Source: Plotosus lineatus (Eukaryota > Chordata > Actinopteri > Siluriformes > Plotosidae). Taken from it: 64,000 nt of DNA. The stretch is from NCBI GenBank assembly GCA_024760905.1, contig CM045737.1:16642348-16706347 (forward strand), written 5' to 3'. Below, one piece after another: positions 43,756-54,889 of the stretch (within the stretch, counting starts at the first letter, position 1; each line of letters starts with the position of its first letter). Both the position numbers and the translations under genes were made by a program. The notes below the pieces were generated by a model. It searched no databases. It was given only the letters and a program-made list of their open reading frames with translations, and had not been told where the DNA came from.

Positions 43756-44215
43756 CAGTGCTTCTCAATTATTTTTTGTGCCCCCCCTGAAGGAAACAAC
43801 AAAAAAAAAACATTTCACGCCTGCCCCCCCCACCCAATGACGTGGAAGTGTTTCTTCCACGTCATTGCCCCACCGCCCTGTGAGCAACTATAAATACTAT
43901 TATTTGTCTATAAAATTGTTATTAGTACACCTCTGCACAACATTATCTTCATTAACATTAGAAACAAACAAAAAAAAGAAATATAATTCAACTTACTTAT
44001 TGTAAAACGTCATTACATTGTTTTTTAATCTGTACCAGAAAAGATTTAAAGTGCACCAATGTGCGTGAAAAAAAAACAACAAAAACAAACAAAAAAAAAC
44101 CACGTACAACTTATTTAAACTCGTGTCACTTATTTATGTCTCTGTCTCTCTCCACCTTTCTCTTCGTTCCTGTTAGAAATTTTTACGTGTTGTTTCTTTA
44201 GGGGTTCTTTTCGGT
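43756..44215 (+). mobile_element. hAT-type MITE-1, left arm only
   Basis: CAGTGCTTCTCAATTATTTT at the left end and CGTTCCTGTTAGAAATTTTT near the right match 9179-9752. The right terminus is absent. An inverted repeat with 14-bp arms CAATGACGTGGAAG (43835-43848, 43854-43867) and a 5-nt loop is unique to this copy. Confidence 0.7.
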
Positions 44216-44494
44216 CAGCACTATCCGGCACCCAGTCCTTCCCAGGCCTCTCCAGCAACTAACTGCCTTAGCCTCTAGATGTCGCTGTAACCAAATATCT
44301 TCTTCTCCTTTCGGCTTTTTCCGTTTTAATCAATAAATAAATAAATAGAGGAATTCTTCATCGCCTCACTTTCACCTCACAGACGTCATTCAAACTGCGC
44401 AGCATATTGTCCAACACGTTCAACATGGCCTGGAGGGTACATCTATAGATTTTTTATTTTAGTAATATGTGTATATATTTAGTATAATGTTAGC

Positions 44495-44671
44495 TTGGCC
44501 CCCTGCTCTGACTGACAGTATACGTACATGTAATATGTACATATAATATCAATAAATACATATTCAATTATATAAATGCTTATAATAACAATTAAACATT
44601 CAAAATAATGTACAAGATAAATAAAATATAAATACACACAGACGCGCACACCCACCCACCCACATATACTG

Positions 44672-44719
<48 letters not shown>

Positions 44720-44915
44720 TGCGCTTCACATAAAAATAAAAGTACTGTAGTTTTGATGGGTTGTTTTGTTTGTTTGGGGAGGGGGGGTTGCATAAATGGC
44801 CTTGTTTTGTAGCATTTTCCTCAACTTTTTTCCTATTTTCCCTTAGTTTCCTTATTTTTCGATGAATTTGTTTTGAAAAACACAAATTGAAGCATGAAGT
44901 AGCGAGGGATCTCTG
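44495..44915 (-). mobile_element. Tigger-like MITE-X
   Basis: From 44915: CAGAGATCCCTCGCTACTTC, followed outwards by TA. The interior is the same as in 19361-19893 but with a (CA)n expansion (44683-44716). The other end is worn. Confidence 0.7.
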
Positions 44916-45082
44916 TATATAGACGCTATATATAATATATAATATAGTGTAATATAATATATAGACTTCTGGTCTAGCCCATAGGCCTACATCTGATACT
45001 GACTCTACTCTGTCTAATATGCCTATTGATCGCCTGATGGCAGCCACTATATATGGTTGTTAATGTAAAAACAATCTTTGGG

Positions 45083-45520
45083 TAGGAGGTGTGTGCATGG
45101 CTTCTAATTATATCCTGTTCAGGTACTTAATTGAAGTAAGTATGAAAATGAAAACAAATGCAAATGTTCATAACACAAGTGTGGGTGTGGTGATGGGTAT
45201 GGGTAGGTGTTCCTTCTAATTGCAACTTCTTTATGATTGTGAAGTATTTTAATTGGAATCTTAAATATATAAAAAAGCCAAATATAATATTCATAAGCTG
45301 TAAAAACAGGTGCTAATATGTATCAAGATATGAGTGGGTGTTGTGATGGTAGGAGTGGGTGTTGATTCTAATTGCATCCTGTTCAGGTGTGTAAACATTG
45401 TAATGTATTTTAATTGAATATTAAACTATAGAAACTGGTGCTACAATAAGGATGGCAGTGGGTGTAGTGATGACAGGACAAGGTGTTGGTTCTAATTGCA
45501 TTCTGTTCAGCCTAACAGAA
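45083..45520. repeat. Degenerate tandem array, four units of 110-155 bp
   Basis: The core TTCTAATTGCATCCTGTTCAG (20 of it) recurs at about 45100, 45213, 45366 and 45490. Each is preceded by GTGGGTGTNGTGATGG. Spacing is irregular and the units have diverged. Confidence 0.7.
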
Positions 45521-45654
45521 TACTACTTAATGTCTGATTTGTTAGACATTAACAAGTTTGGGATGCCAGTGTGTAAAATATGTTCAACAAATATTCTCCA
45601 ATTGAATGGTATAGGGCCTACATTTCAAAGTTTGGAACTAGTGAAATAATATAC

Positions 45655-46343
45655 AAGGATCCCTCGCTACTTCGCGCTTCAATTAATGTGGCTTCAGTGC
45701 ATCGCAGTTTTTAAATAAATAAATAAATAAATATTTATCAAATTAAAAAGAAATAAGGAAATTAAGGAAGAATAGGTGGAGAAGTTAAGTAAAATGTCAC
45801 AAAAACAAGGCCAATTATGCAAAAAAAAAAAAAAAACTAAACCAACACAAAACAAAAAACAACCCAAAATCTCACATCAAAACTGGGTACACTGTTGCAT
45901 CTGTGTGCTGCGCGCCTGCGCAGCCCCCTCTGCCAGAGCCTAGTATTAAATGTACCTCAGGATAATGTTTAATCATATTTCATACTTATATTTATGATCT
46001 ATTTTTCTGTAGATTTTATTCCATTTCTATTTCTACTTGTTCTTCAATTTCATTTCACTTTCAACCTTGGACAGCTTGGTATCTCCGGATGTTTGCAAAA
46101 CGAATGTTGGTAAGATGGAGAGCGTCTGTATTTATATTTTATTTACATCTGATAATAACAATTAAACATTGAAAAAAATAACAAGCATTGATCGCATTGA
46201 TATGTATTTATTGATTTGATATTATATACACATATACATGTGCGAACGTCAGTCGAGGTGGGGGGGGGGACCCTACTTCGCGGATTTTGATGGTCGCGTG
46301 GGGATCTCGGTCCCAATTAACTGCGGAAAGTGAGGGATCCCTG
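45655..46343 (+). mobile_element. Tigger-like MITE-X, complete with TA flanks
   Basis: Ends CAAGGATCCCTCGCTACTTC and, from the right, CAGGGATCCCTCACTTTCCG. TA lies at both sides (45653-45654, 46344-46345). Best reference copy of the family. Confidence 0.85.
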
Positions 46344-46407
46344 TACATCTCAATAACAAAATACAATTTACAACATTTTTATTAAAAAAATAATTTTTCC
46401 ATGCCTC

Positions 46408-46611
46408 TTACTCATACTGTGCACAACATATGACACAAACAAAGTCCCTCTTTTTCATTGTTTTATATGACCTCTTAATGATGGTTGGCACAGATAAAGT
46501 GGCACCAACACCCACAAACATCACACTGGGCCCACCGCTCATTGCCTCCCGGTTTGCAGCAGCCAACCATGTCACACCTGGCTCTTTGCGCTGATGGTTT
46601 TTAGCTTCTGG
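46408..46611 (-). other. Exon-like open segment of unknown gene
   Basis: Minus strand: a pyrimidine tract (TTTTTCTTTCTT) then an open frame PEAKNHQRKEPGVTWLAAAN...MFVGVGATLSVPTIIKRSYK ending CAQYE-stop at 46408. It reads like coding sequence (non-random composition, no internal stop for about 68 codons), but I do not recognise it. May belong to a decayed gene with 48632-48758. Confidence 0.35.
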
Positions 46612-47298
46612 TGGAATTACATAAGAAAGAAAAAGTTATTTGATCTAACAATATTAATTTTGTTTGTTTTATCAAATATATAAATTTTGCTTTCTTAGGT
46701 AATACCGTATAGCTATCCATGAAATTAAAGCTCAAAGTGTCATCGATTCAAGTTTTTTGCAAATTAAACATTTGACATTATTATTTTATCAAATAGCTTC
46801 CACATTTTTGTGCAATTTCACTATACATGAAAGGTAAAGCTCAAAGTGCCACGCGTTCAAGTTTTTCGTGAAGAATTGAATTTTTAAAAATGTTTAGCAA
46901 TATCAATTAAACTTGTATGAATAGTGATCACAGTGTGCCAAATGATGTGTGCCTGTTGAATAATTCTGGCCTCTACAAGATCTGACAAACAGACTTATAT
47001 TGTATGCCTTGGACAGCCAAATAGAAATTCTTGCTGGCCAAGCATGTAGTGTTCAGTGATTAAATATTGGCAAACCTCCTCGAGGACCTGCGTACATGTG
47101 CATATTCATATACGAGGACACCTTATAGGATAACGTATGGTGGATGTGGGCTAAAATAATTAAGGATGGCAGATTTTCAGGCAAAAAAAATAAAGGATAG
47201 CATATTTTTCACATAAGAGGATCCGGATTCTTTGTTGACTCCCCCACCCGTGTTTTTGATCTTACATCTAATAAACTCCCTTGTGTGCTGGGAGCAAA
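46612..47298. other. Unassigned; short dispersed duplication
   Basis: AAAGCTCAAAGTGTCA (about 46728) and AAAGCTCAAAGTGCCA (about 46838) start two related 45-bp stretches about 110 bp apart. Otherwise nothing recognised. Confidence 0.4.
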
Positions 47299-47640
47299 AT
47301 GGTAGATCAAACGTACAAATTTTATTCGATCAGTCTCTGTAACGGTAAAATGAGGCGTTACCTGCATGTAGAAGTGAGTTTACACGGTATTTCAAGACCC
47401 TTGCCACTGGGGAATGTCTATAAATGTTCACCAGTAACAACATACTTGATTGTTCTGCCGTGCTTTAAAAAACAAGAAAATATTTTGCTGTGTTCTCTTG
47501 GTAAATGTCCAACAACCGATGAACCATTAGAAACTGCTACAGCAAGATTATTGGATGCTCTGAATGAACGGAGCGATGAGCCAGATGTGGACTTATCAGA
47601 AAGTGATGAGGATTTTTCACCCGATTCTCCTGCTCACTAA
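47299..47640 (+). CDS. Hypothetical 113-residue open frame
   Basis: ATG with A at -3 and G at +4. The N-terminal two-thirds have no recognisable domain. The end is acidic (LSESDEDFSPDSPAH) before TAA, a style common in the N-terminal regions of transposases. No splice or promoter support. It could be a surviving exon of a DNA transposon whose ends may be the ATACCGTATA words at 46702 and 48329. Function unknown. Confidence 0.25.
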   Translation: MVDQTYKFYSISLCNGKMRRYLHVEVSLHGISRPLPLGNVYKCSPVTTYLIVLPCFKKQENILLCSLGKCPTTDEPLETATARLLDALNERSDEPDVDLSESDEDFSPDSPAH

Positions 47641-47876
47641 CTTCATAAATTTAAGCACTTTCCTGGCTATATGCTTTTCATGTGCTAAAGTTGACATTCA
47701 TGTTGATTGGTTCAACGTGTCATGTGCCAAGTTGACATTCATGTTAATTGGCTTGACTTTACATCGGGAAAATATTTACAGGAACAGCACTGCGAGGGAA
47801 AATTAAAGGGTCTTTTTTTTTTTTTTTGATTATGCTGGTTTCTGTTTATTTTCAGCTTTCATGCAAGTAATTTGGT

Positions 47877-48136
47877 ACCCCAGTACAGCTCACTGGGTTA
47901 TCAAAGGCGAGCCATGTCTCTCGCTGTCTATGGTGAGAGGCATGTAAAAGAACCATTGCTGACTTTCGTAAAAAGAGTAGGCTGCAAAGTCATCAGCGTG
48001 TTTCTGTCCCTTGCTAAAAAGGGTTGTGACAGGAAGGGCATCTGACGTAAAAACCTCTGCCAAATCAAACGTGCGAATCAGATGATTCGCTGTGGCGACT
48101 CCCGAGTAAAAGGGAAAAAGCCGAAAGGAAGACAGA
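47877..48136 (+). mobile_element. 5'-truncated SINE, RTE-type tail, 17-bp target duplication
   Basis: Begins in the core (GTACAGCTCACTGGGTTATC region) and ends GCCGAAAGGAAGACAGA. CATGCAAGTAATTTGGT occurs at 47860-47876 and 48137-48153 without mismatch, so the insertion is fairly young. Confidence 0.93.
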
Positions 48137-48153
48137 CATGCAAGTAATTTGGT

Positions 48154-48631
48154 TGATACCGAAAAATGAATAACACAATTACCAGTAAAACTATTTTATT
48201 GTTCTGTTATTATTCATGTTTTCCACCTCTATGGTAATAAGCACTTACCGTTCCACTCCGCTGGTAACCATTTTAATAAGCGCCCAGCCACTCCAATTTT
48301 TTAAGCGCCCTGGGTGCTTATTACGTCTTATACGGTATTTTGGATTTCCCTTTTAAATAGAAATGTAACAAAAAATAAAGTAGGCCAATCAGTATTTTTC
48401 AATATTCATTATTACTAATTATTACATTTTAACCACCAGAATGCTCTATGGAGTCTGTGTGTTATTCTTGTCAGACCAGCCATGCAATCCATCGCCAATT
48501 GTCATCATTCACTAAGTGAAGGAGCAAAAATCCAAGTGTTGTGAAATTTTTAAAAAGGTGGATTCCTGAAAAATTAAAGGATAGAGGATTGTGGACCCTG
48601 TGGGAGGCCCTCATATGTACTGCATATGTAT
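48154..48631. other. Possible DNA-element end, otherwise unassigned
   Basis: AATAAGCACTTACCG...AATAAGCGCCCAGCC...GGGTGCTTATTACG around 48236-48325 forms short inverted words and ends near TATACGGTAT, like a hAT terminus. Its partner is uncertain. Confidence 0.35.
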
Positions 48632-48758
48632 TTACATACCAGTAAAACATGCTCCACAGCTGTTGCCATCTTCATGCTTCGCTGATCCTAAATTTCTGTT
48701 GCCCTTCCATATGCCATGCAGCTCACCTGTGACAGTAGCACGCATCTGCATGTACTTT
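48632..48758 (-). other. Exon-like open segment of unknown gene
   Basis: Minus strand: acceptor-like ATACCTTTCAG then YMQMRATVTGELHGIWKGN, RNLGSAKHEDGNSCGACFTG, then stop. The two cysteines and spacing look protein-like. No family recognised. Confidence 0.3.
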
Positions 48759-48770
48759 CTGAAAGGTATT

Positions 48771-49357
48771 AATTACAAATATTGACTTTCACTGTACACA
48801 GTATTAGGCAAGTTATAAATAAAATTATATTCTTTTTTTCATCAATGAATACAGTATAGTGGTAAATTATTTTATTTGGTTCGGATCCAAGCATTTCTAC
48901 AGAGGATACTCCGGAAAATGTTTCGGTGGATGCAGGCTGCAGGATCTAGTGGCTTGCATGTGTATTTATGGGCAAAAATACCCAATCAAACCGTGAAAGT
49001 TTGACCTAAAAGACAACATATTACAATAAATCCCAATAATAAACCAAATCAACTCAGCATGGTGATATCACTGCATATATTTGGAAAGCTTGTCAAGTTT
49101 AGAGAATACCCAGAATTAAAAATGCAATATTTATATATGTCCCAATATAAAAACCCTCCACAAAGACACTACAGGGGATTCCTCTGGTAACCACTGTGTA
49201 AAAATTCTGCAATTAATTTACTTTTGTGCATTCAGTAAAATTTTGTTGTATTTTCTGCACAAAAATCTAAGCTCTGCAAAGAATCTCGAGCTTATAGGAA
49301 TCAAAAAGAAGCTACTGTATATAGTACTGCTGGTCCCTATAATTTATTTCGTGCTTT
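48771..49357. other. Intergenic, nothing recognised
   Basis: No pattern identified. Confidence 0.3.
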
Positions 49358-49701
49358 TATCTCTTTACTCAAAAACAACACGCACAGTCTGTGGTTACTG
49401 TTATAATCCAATAAAATTACAGTTTCAAGGTATTGGACCCACCCACATACAGAAAGGATTGGCTCTCTGCTTCGCGCCACAGTGACGTGGCATTGAAAAT
49501 AGATGAATAGATTTAAATGCGCGAGATTTATTCATCTGTTCTTGTTTTATTTGATGGCTATTTTTTGTATTTTTGTTTAAATGACAGTGAAATTATGTAT
49601 TCGTTATTCTGTTAAGAAAGGCCACCTGATTTATCTGAGAGCCAGATACAGTCATCAAAAGAGTCACATCTGGCTCGGGAGCCATAGGTTCCTGACCCCT
49701 G
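49358..49701 (-). mobile_element. hAT (CAGGGGTC family) 5' arm
   Basis: From 49701: CAGGGGTCAGGAACCTATGG. It follows the 5' arm of 39804-40724 and is 90-95% alike by eye to 63478-63818, including about 22 bp outside the end (ACCGGTAGGCCTATTCGTAG). Confidence 0.78.
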
Positions 49702-49735
49702 CTTTAAACTGTGTACCGGTAGGCCTATTCGTAGC

Positions 49736-51012
49736 ATACCGAATTTAATAATATCAGTAGAATTTATTAATGTACATGAAGCTTTATAATTTAATACTAT
49801 AAGACTTAAATAATATCATTCATAGTCATATTTATACATAATGCTGCTCGATCACTTCTGTTTATGATCTGACATTTGCTCTCTGTGCCACTGGCCCACG
49901 GCAAGATGACCAGACTGGCATATCATATTATGATGCTTGACACGTGCAATGAACCAGAACCAGCTGTGTTTCACTCCACTCGGAGACATCAACAACCACA
50001 CAGATAAACAAAATGAGGGTAGCACCTTGTGTATTTGGATATAATATTACCAGATGATCAGTGATGATGGCACTACCCCCCCCCCCACCCCACGAGATTT
50101 TTACAACAGATTTGCATCAATCTAAAAAAATGACCCATTTGACTTACAAAAAGGCGGAAATCCGCCAATTGGCGGAAAATTCCCATCCTTGCGTAACTCA
50201 CGCAATTCACAGAACTCACGCCAATTGCGCAACTCTCGTCAATTGCGCAACTTAAGCAAATGATGTAACTTATGACTTTAAAAATAGCCAATCTTTGGCA
50301 AAGCAGCTTGTAAAGAAAAATAAATGTAAAGTTTAGGAATGTCCTGGTCAAAGTCCTGATAGTAATCCAATAGAAATGTGTGCTCAGATCATGTGAGAAA
50401 ACTAAGCCAAATCTATTCTCTGAATCTTTGAAGCTGTTCTATTCAGAGTTATGAACTGAGATCTCTCCGAGGCATTGTGCAGGACCGATCATCAATTACA
50501 ACAAACATTTTATTTACACTTATTACTGTGCAGGGGGTCTGAAAGCAGGGGTTCACACTCTTTTCTCTCTTGGAGATATAGAATACTGAATGATTTCTCT
50601 CAAAACTCACAGACCAAGTGAAATATATTTCTTATTTATTTAAATGCGTTAACCGATTCTACTTTTGAAGGACTTCTGTGGAAATCAAATGGTGTTTAAT
50701 CATATTTGTGACAAAATATATAACATTCCAAAGAGTTCACAATCTTTCATGTACCACTGTTTTCACACACACACACACACACGCACACGCACACACACAC
50801 ACGCACACACACACAGCCTAACAAAAAAGTCAGGCCCATAAATATTTCACAATTTTTGTGTCTCTGTTCACAACCACAGGGGATTTGAAATGAAGAAACT
50901 GAGCTGTGATGGAAGAAGTGTATAAATGTCTATTTAATTTAAAAGGTTTAAGAAGATAATTTCATTCACCATTTAGGAATTATTATGAGGAATTACAGCC
51001 ATTTTTATACAT
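49736..51012. other. Intergenic, no gene; (CA)n
   Basis: (CA)n with CG variants at 50767-50814. C-run at 50077-50086. A cluster of AATTGCGCAACT/AACTCACGC words at 50190-50260 looks like a decayed short tandem array. Confidence 0.4.
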
Positions 51013-51364
51013 TAAGGGCAGTGGTGGTCTAGTGGTATAGGGTGCTGGATCGCTGATCCAAAGGTTGGGGGTTCGAGTCCCACTGTCCACAAGGTTGTCA
51101 CTGCCCCAAGTGCGGCTAACTGGGTTATAAAAGGCGGGCCATGTCTCTCACTGTCTATGGTGAGAGGCATGTAAAAGAACCATTGCTGACTTTCGTAAAG
51201 AGTAGCTGCAAAGTCGTCAGCGTGTTTCTGTCCCTTGCTAAAAGGGTTGTGACAGGAAGGGCATCCGACGTAAAAACCTCTGCCAAATCGAACGTGCGAA
51301 TCAGATGATTCGCTGTGGCGACTCCCGCGAAAAAGGGAAAAAGCCGAAAGGAAGACAGACAGAC
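51013..51364 (+). mobile_element. tRNA-headed SINE, RTE-type tail, 16-bp target duplication
   Basis: Complete and the best reference copy. AGCCATTTTTATACAT flanks both sides (50997-51012, 51365-51380). Box-A-like TGGTCTAGTGG and box-B-like GGTTCGAGTCC are intact. Confidence 0.94.
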
Positions 51365-51380
51365 AGCCATTTTTATACAT

Positions 51381-51689
51381 AGTCCCTGTCTGAGGACTTG
51401 GTTGACCGTCATAAGCTCACCTTCTCAAAGGAGCTCTTGACTTTACTGGATGTTGTGAATTGGGTTTTCTTCACGAAGGACAAAATTCTATGATCACCCA
51501 GTGTAGCTGTCATCTGTGGTCCTCCCAGACATTTATTGTTGCTGAGCTCAATGTATTCCCTGTTTTTAAGAATATCATTAGATTGTTAATTTATCAGATT
51601 GAATATCTGGCCACTTGATTTGGCCATTCCTAAAGTTTCCACGATCCCACTGTTGGGGGTGTTAATATACATTTTCAGCCGAATGAGGG
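51381..51689. other. Intergenic, nothing recognised
   Basis: No pattern identified. Confidence 0.3.
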
Positions 51690-51943
51690 TCTACTGTATT
51701 AATCCCACAAGTGAAATTTTGACTTCTGCATTTAACCGTCCAAAATGTGCATCCCACCCACACACGGCTGTAAACACTGAGCACACACATACACTCAGAG
51801 CAGAGGGCTGCTACACATCCAGCACCAGCAGAGCAGTTGGGGGTTCGGTGGCACTTAAGCCATGAAGGTGGAGGAGGTGAAGGTGCGGCTCACCCTCCCA
51901 ACTGGTTCAGGAATCAAACCCGCTTCTCTAACCATTAGGCCAT
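51690..51943 (-). mobile_element. tRNA-derived SINE, third family
   Basis: On the minus strand it starts GGCCTAATGGTTAGAGAAGC with box-B-like GGTTTGATTCC. Further on, GAGCAGTTGGGGGTTCGGTG (plus strand) is typical of a common fish repeat. Confidence 0.7.
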
Positions 51944-52144
51944 GATATGCTAATTTTTTGAGAAAGGAATTTTGGGTTTTCATGAGCTGTATGCCAAAAT
52001 CATCAGTATTAAAACGATAAAAGATGTGAAATATTTCAGTTGGTGTGCAATGAATCTAAAATATATGAAAGTTTAATTTTTATCAGTACATTACAGAAAA
52101 TAATGAAATTTATCACAATATGCTAATTTTTTGAGACGGACTAG
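51944..52144 (+). repeat. Solo Tc1 inverted-repeat arm (IR/DR)
   Basis: About 200 bp with ATATGCTAATTTTTTGAGA at both its inner (51945) and outer (52117) positions, closing with CTAG/TA. Identical in layout to the arms at 42975-43175 and 62620-62819, but no transposase or partner arm. Confidence 0.85.
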
Positions 52145-52744
52145 TATTTGTTATGTAAACGGAATATTAACATACTTTTGCTTCCTCTTTGCTTTGTCAG
52201 CTTGCCATATTTTTCAGTTATACTGTAGTGGCTTATGTGTATTGGGCTCTCTAAGAAATGGACATTCTTTTGGCTTGGGGTCGGAATGAAGCAGAGAATC
52301 TTTCCACACCAGCCAAAGTCTCTGCAGTGACAGATAGCTGGTTTGGGTCCTGGCATAAGTATGACAGGGCATCAATCTCCTTCAGAATCTCTCTTAGAGC
52401 AGTTGCTTAAGTTTTTACCTGCAAAACAACAGTATAGTGCAAATGTTTCATATTCATCATAATCACTTAATATATCATGATTGACATGTAAGTTAACATA
52501 GTAAATTATTAACATTTTCTTAAAATGCATAAACATTGAAACATTTCTGATAATACATGCCTGCATTGATAATGACACATGATGAAATGGTCATCAAAAA
52601 TGTGACAGAACTTTATTTTTAAGCAACAATGCTGCAATACTTACAAAGTTGATGCAGTTCAATGAACCAAATTGTACAAAAAGGTGTAAACAACTAATAT
52701 TACAACCGCTTCCTATAAACTCAAAAAACAATAGTCAATAACTA
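52145..52744. other. Intergenic, nothing recognised
   Basis: No pattern identified. Confidence 0.3.
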
Positions 52745-53185
52745 CTTACTTATCCTCTTCGAGCCATGGTCGGCTCATAAGGCCTGCCAGCATCCTCTGC
52801 CATCCCTCTCAATCTTTCGCTGCTGCATGAGCTTCACTCCATGTCTGCCACACTAGTTCTTTCTGTTCGGCTTCGGCGCTTCACCTCCATGTTGTTCTTG
52901 GGTGACCTCTCTTTCTTCTCCCCTCTGGCATCCATGTCAGTGTTATTGTAGTGTTATGATCATGTGACTTCCTCAAGGTGTAGCCTATCCACCGCCATCT
53001 TCTGGTCCTAACTGTTTCGCCCACTGGGTACGTTTCTGTCCTGCAGTAGAGCTCATTATTGCTGATTTTTGTTTGCCAGAAAATCCGGAGAATTCTCCTA
53101 AGACACTTCCTCTGGAATCTCTCCAGCCTGATGGTATCTCCTTCATTTAATTTCCACATCTCTGCACCATAAAGTAGCACTGACT
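52745..53185 (-). pseudogene. Non-LTR retrotransposon RT C-terminus (different family)
   Basis: Minus strand: MLLYGAEMWKLNEGDTIRLE, CLRRILRIFW, RRWRWIGYTLRK, then TLTWMPEGRRKRGHPRTTWR. Further on (other frame position) WSEAHAAAKD and SRPWLEEDK-stop. This is the usual end of a widespread animal non-LTR group. 5'-truncated, with internal stops. Confidence 0.7.
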
Positions 53186-53289
53186 ATAGTCAATAACTAC
53201 TACCGTTGCAAAATTATTCAACCCAATTAGGGCTAATCCTCACAAAGGCACACAGTAGCAAATGACATGTAGTTGGTTACTGCTGTATT

Positions 53290-53630
53290 AACTTTAAAAC
53301 ATGCGTAAAATAAATGTTAGTACTTTTGGTGACATAAGTTATAAAAAAATGGGAGTTACACCATATTGTCTGGGCACGCATTCTCCCCTTCCCCAGTATA
53401 TTTGGCTCAGGTACAAAGTCATCAGCATTCAAGTTGGACACAAGGTCATGTGCCTCTGCAAAGCTCAGGTAGGGGTTCAGAAAGGGGTTCTCCCTATAGA
53501 GTCTTAGGAGATAATCCCAAGAAGCATCATTTTGCTCTGATGCAATGACTGCCAGAATGTGCGAATAGGAATAATGGTGTTTTTCCCCAGTCATAGCATT
53601 GACAAACTGGCATGTTATTTCCATTGTCAA
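53290..53630 (-). other. Exon-like open frame of unknown gene
   Basis: Open for about 113 codons on the minus strand: MEITCQFVNAMTGEKHHYSY, SHILAVIASEQNDASWDYLL, AEAHDLVSNLNADDFVPEPN. Composition and hydrophobic spacing look coding and it is undamaged. No domain recognised and no partner exon found. A LINE fragment begins about 25 bp upstream of it. Confidence 0.4.
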
Positions 53631-53654
53631 GGAGTACTTTGTATTTCACATTAT

Positions 53655-54490
53655 CCCTCTCACTAGAAGGCACAGCCATCCGCCAAGCACCACACCGCCC
53701 TCAGAGTTTCCTCAAGAGTTGGCGGGTCGCAGCCTGGGGGAGGGTCGGCAATAAGAGTTTCAGCATCCCCGACGGCCAGGCTCCGGGCGGGAGGGTCAGC
53801 ACAATACAACTCCTCAAAGCACTTGGCCCAACGAGTGCTCACTTCAAATTCCTCGGTAAGGACACTACCATCTGCAGCTTTCACTGTCTGGCATCGCGAT
53901 TTGGACCGAGAGGAACAGAGGCTCCACAACGCCCTGTAAGCCGGGCGAGAGTCACTCGAATTCAAGTGGCCCTCAACCGTCTCACAGATATCGCAGGCCG
54001 CAGCCTCCCGATCTCTTCGTACCGCCTTGACGGTTTCGCGCTTCAGGTCCCTGGCCAGTCCAGCTCTGCCGTCGAGTCGTGCCTGTATCGCTCTCTCGAT
54101 GACTATGGTCTCAGAGGAGATGGCCGTTCCCGGTCGTCTGGGCAACCCTGTTATGCAGCCACGGGACACCTCCAGGATGCGGTCTCTGAAGCCGGCCCAG
54201 AGATCCTCCATGCCTGCACCCGCGTCCAGATCCTCCAGGGATTCCCCAAGCCTACTGGTGAACTCTGAAGCCACATCATGGTCCCTGCGTCGGCCCACGT
54301 CAAGTCACATTTGACGAGCCGGGGCTTTCTCAGGGCGCCTGAATCGGATGTTCAGAGTCGCCACCAGAAGCCCGTGATCTCCCGATAAGACCTGGGCACT
54401 TCTGAAGACACGGCAGTTATGGACCAGCCACCAGCAACTACCTACAAGAACATGGTCGATCTCCTTCCTAGTGACGCCATCGTTGGAGTA
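53655..54490 (-). pseudogene. Non-LTR retrotransposon, endonuclease end to RT start
   Basis: Minus strand: NDGVTRKEIDHVLVG and SGDHGLLVATLNIRF, the last part of an APE-type endonuclease with the terminal Asp-His. Then comes a stop, and a linker frame (MEDLWAGFRDRILEVSRGC, CDPPTLEETLRAVW) cut off at LADG, where RT begins. GC- and CpG-rich unlike its surroundings, so probably a comparatively recent arrival. No target duplication identified. Confidence 0.75.
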
Positions 54491-54544
54491 CCATGTTCAT
54501 AAGTTGAAATGCTCGAATTATATAGTATTACCACAAGCTATAAA

Positions 54545-54889
54545 TCACATTTTGTTCAATTTAGCTCTAAGAGCTATGGCTTCGACATTCTTTCTTTCAT
54601 TGTCTTGGACATCATGGATATCCTTTCGAAGATAAGTCAAAAGTGCCTGAAATACTTTTAGGATATGCCAAATTGAATACACAGTACACTGACACAAGTA
54701 GGAAAAAAGCATTGGTCAGGGTCTTTGTCACACAAATGTCAACATTTTCTGCTCTGATTTGGAAGCTCACGTCATCACTGTCTATTGATAATCCATGCCA
54801 TTCAATTCCTGTTTGCAGACCATTCCGTTCACCTCTCTCGACGAGGATTTCCCCAGGGTTTGCCATCAGTGTGATGCAGTGCGAGATAT
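54545..54889 (-). pseudogene. Last exon of the second gene of a decayed multi-exon unit
   Basis: The acceptor is TCATTTTCAG. The frame MANPGEILVERGERNGLQTG...WHGLSIDSDDVSF...FFLLVSVYCVFNLAYPKSIS follows. One frameshift comes before KDIHDVQDNERKNVEAIALR and the stop at 54547-54545. The VYCVFNLAYPK and F-LQK style is what I recall from the C-termini of a highly multiplied, mostly unnamed fish protein family (some annotated SAMD3-like). Function unknown. Confidence 0.5.

Noticed and set aside
47690..47770. Two 40-bp repeats with GTTGACATTCATGTT
   Set aside because: A simple imperfect duplication with no further structure; not pursued.
50190..50260. CRISPR-like short repeats (AATTGCGCAACT words)
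   Set aside because: Irregular spacing, no constant repeat length, and a vertebrate context.
53663..54298. A 211-codon host protein
   Set aside because: It continues an endonuclease (DHGLLVATL) and ends where the RT domain would start, so it is LINE sequence.
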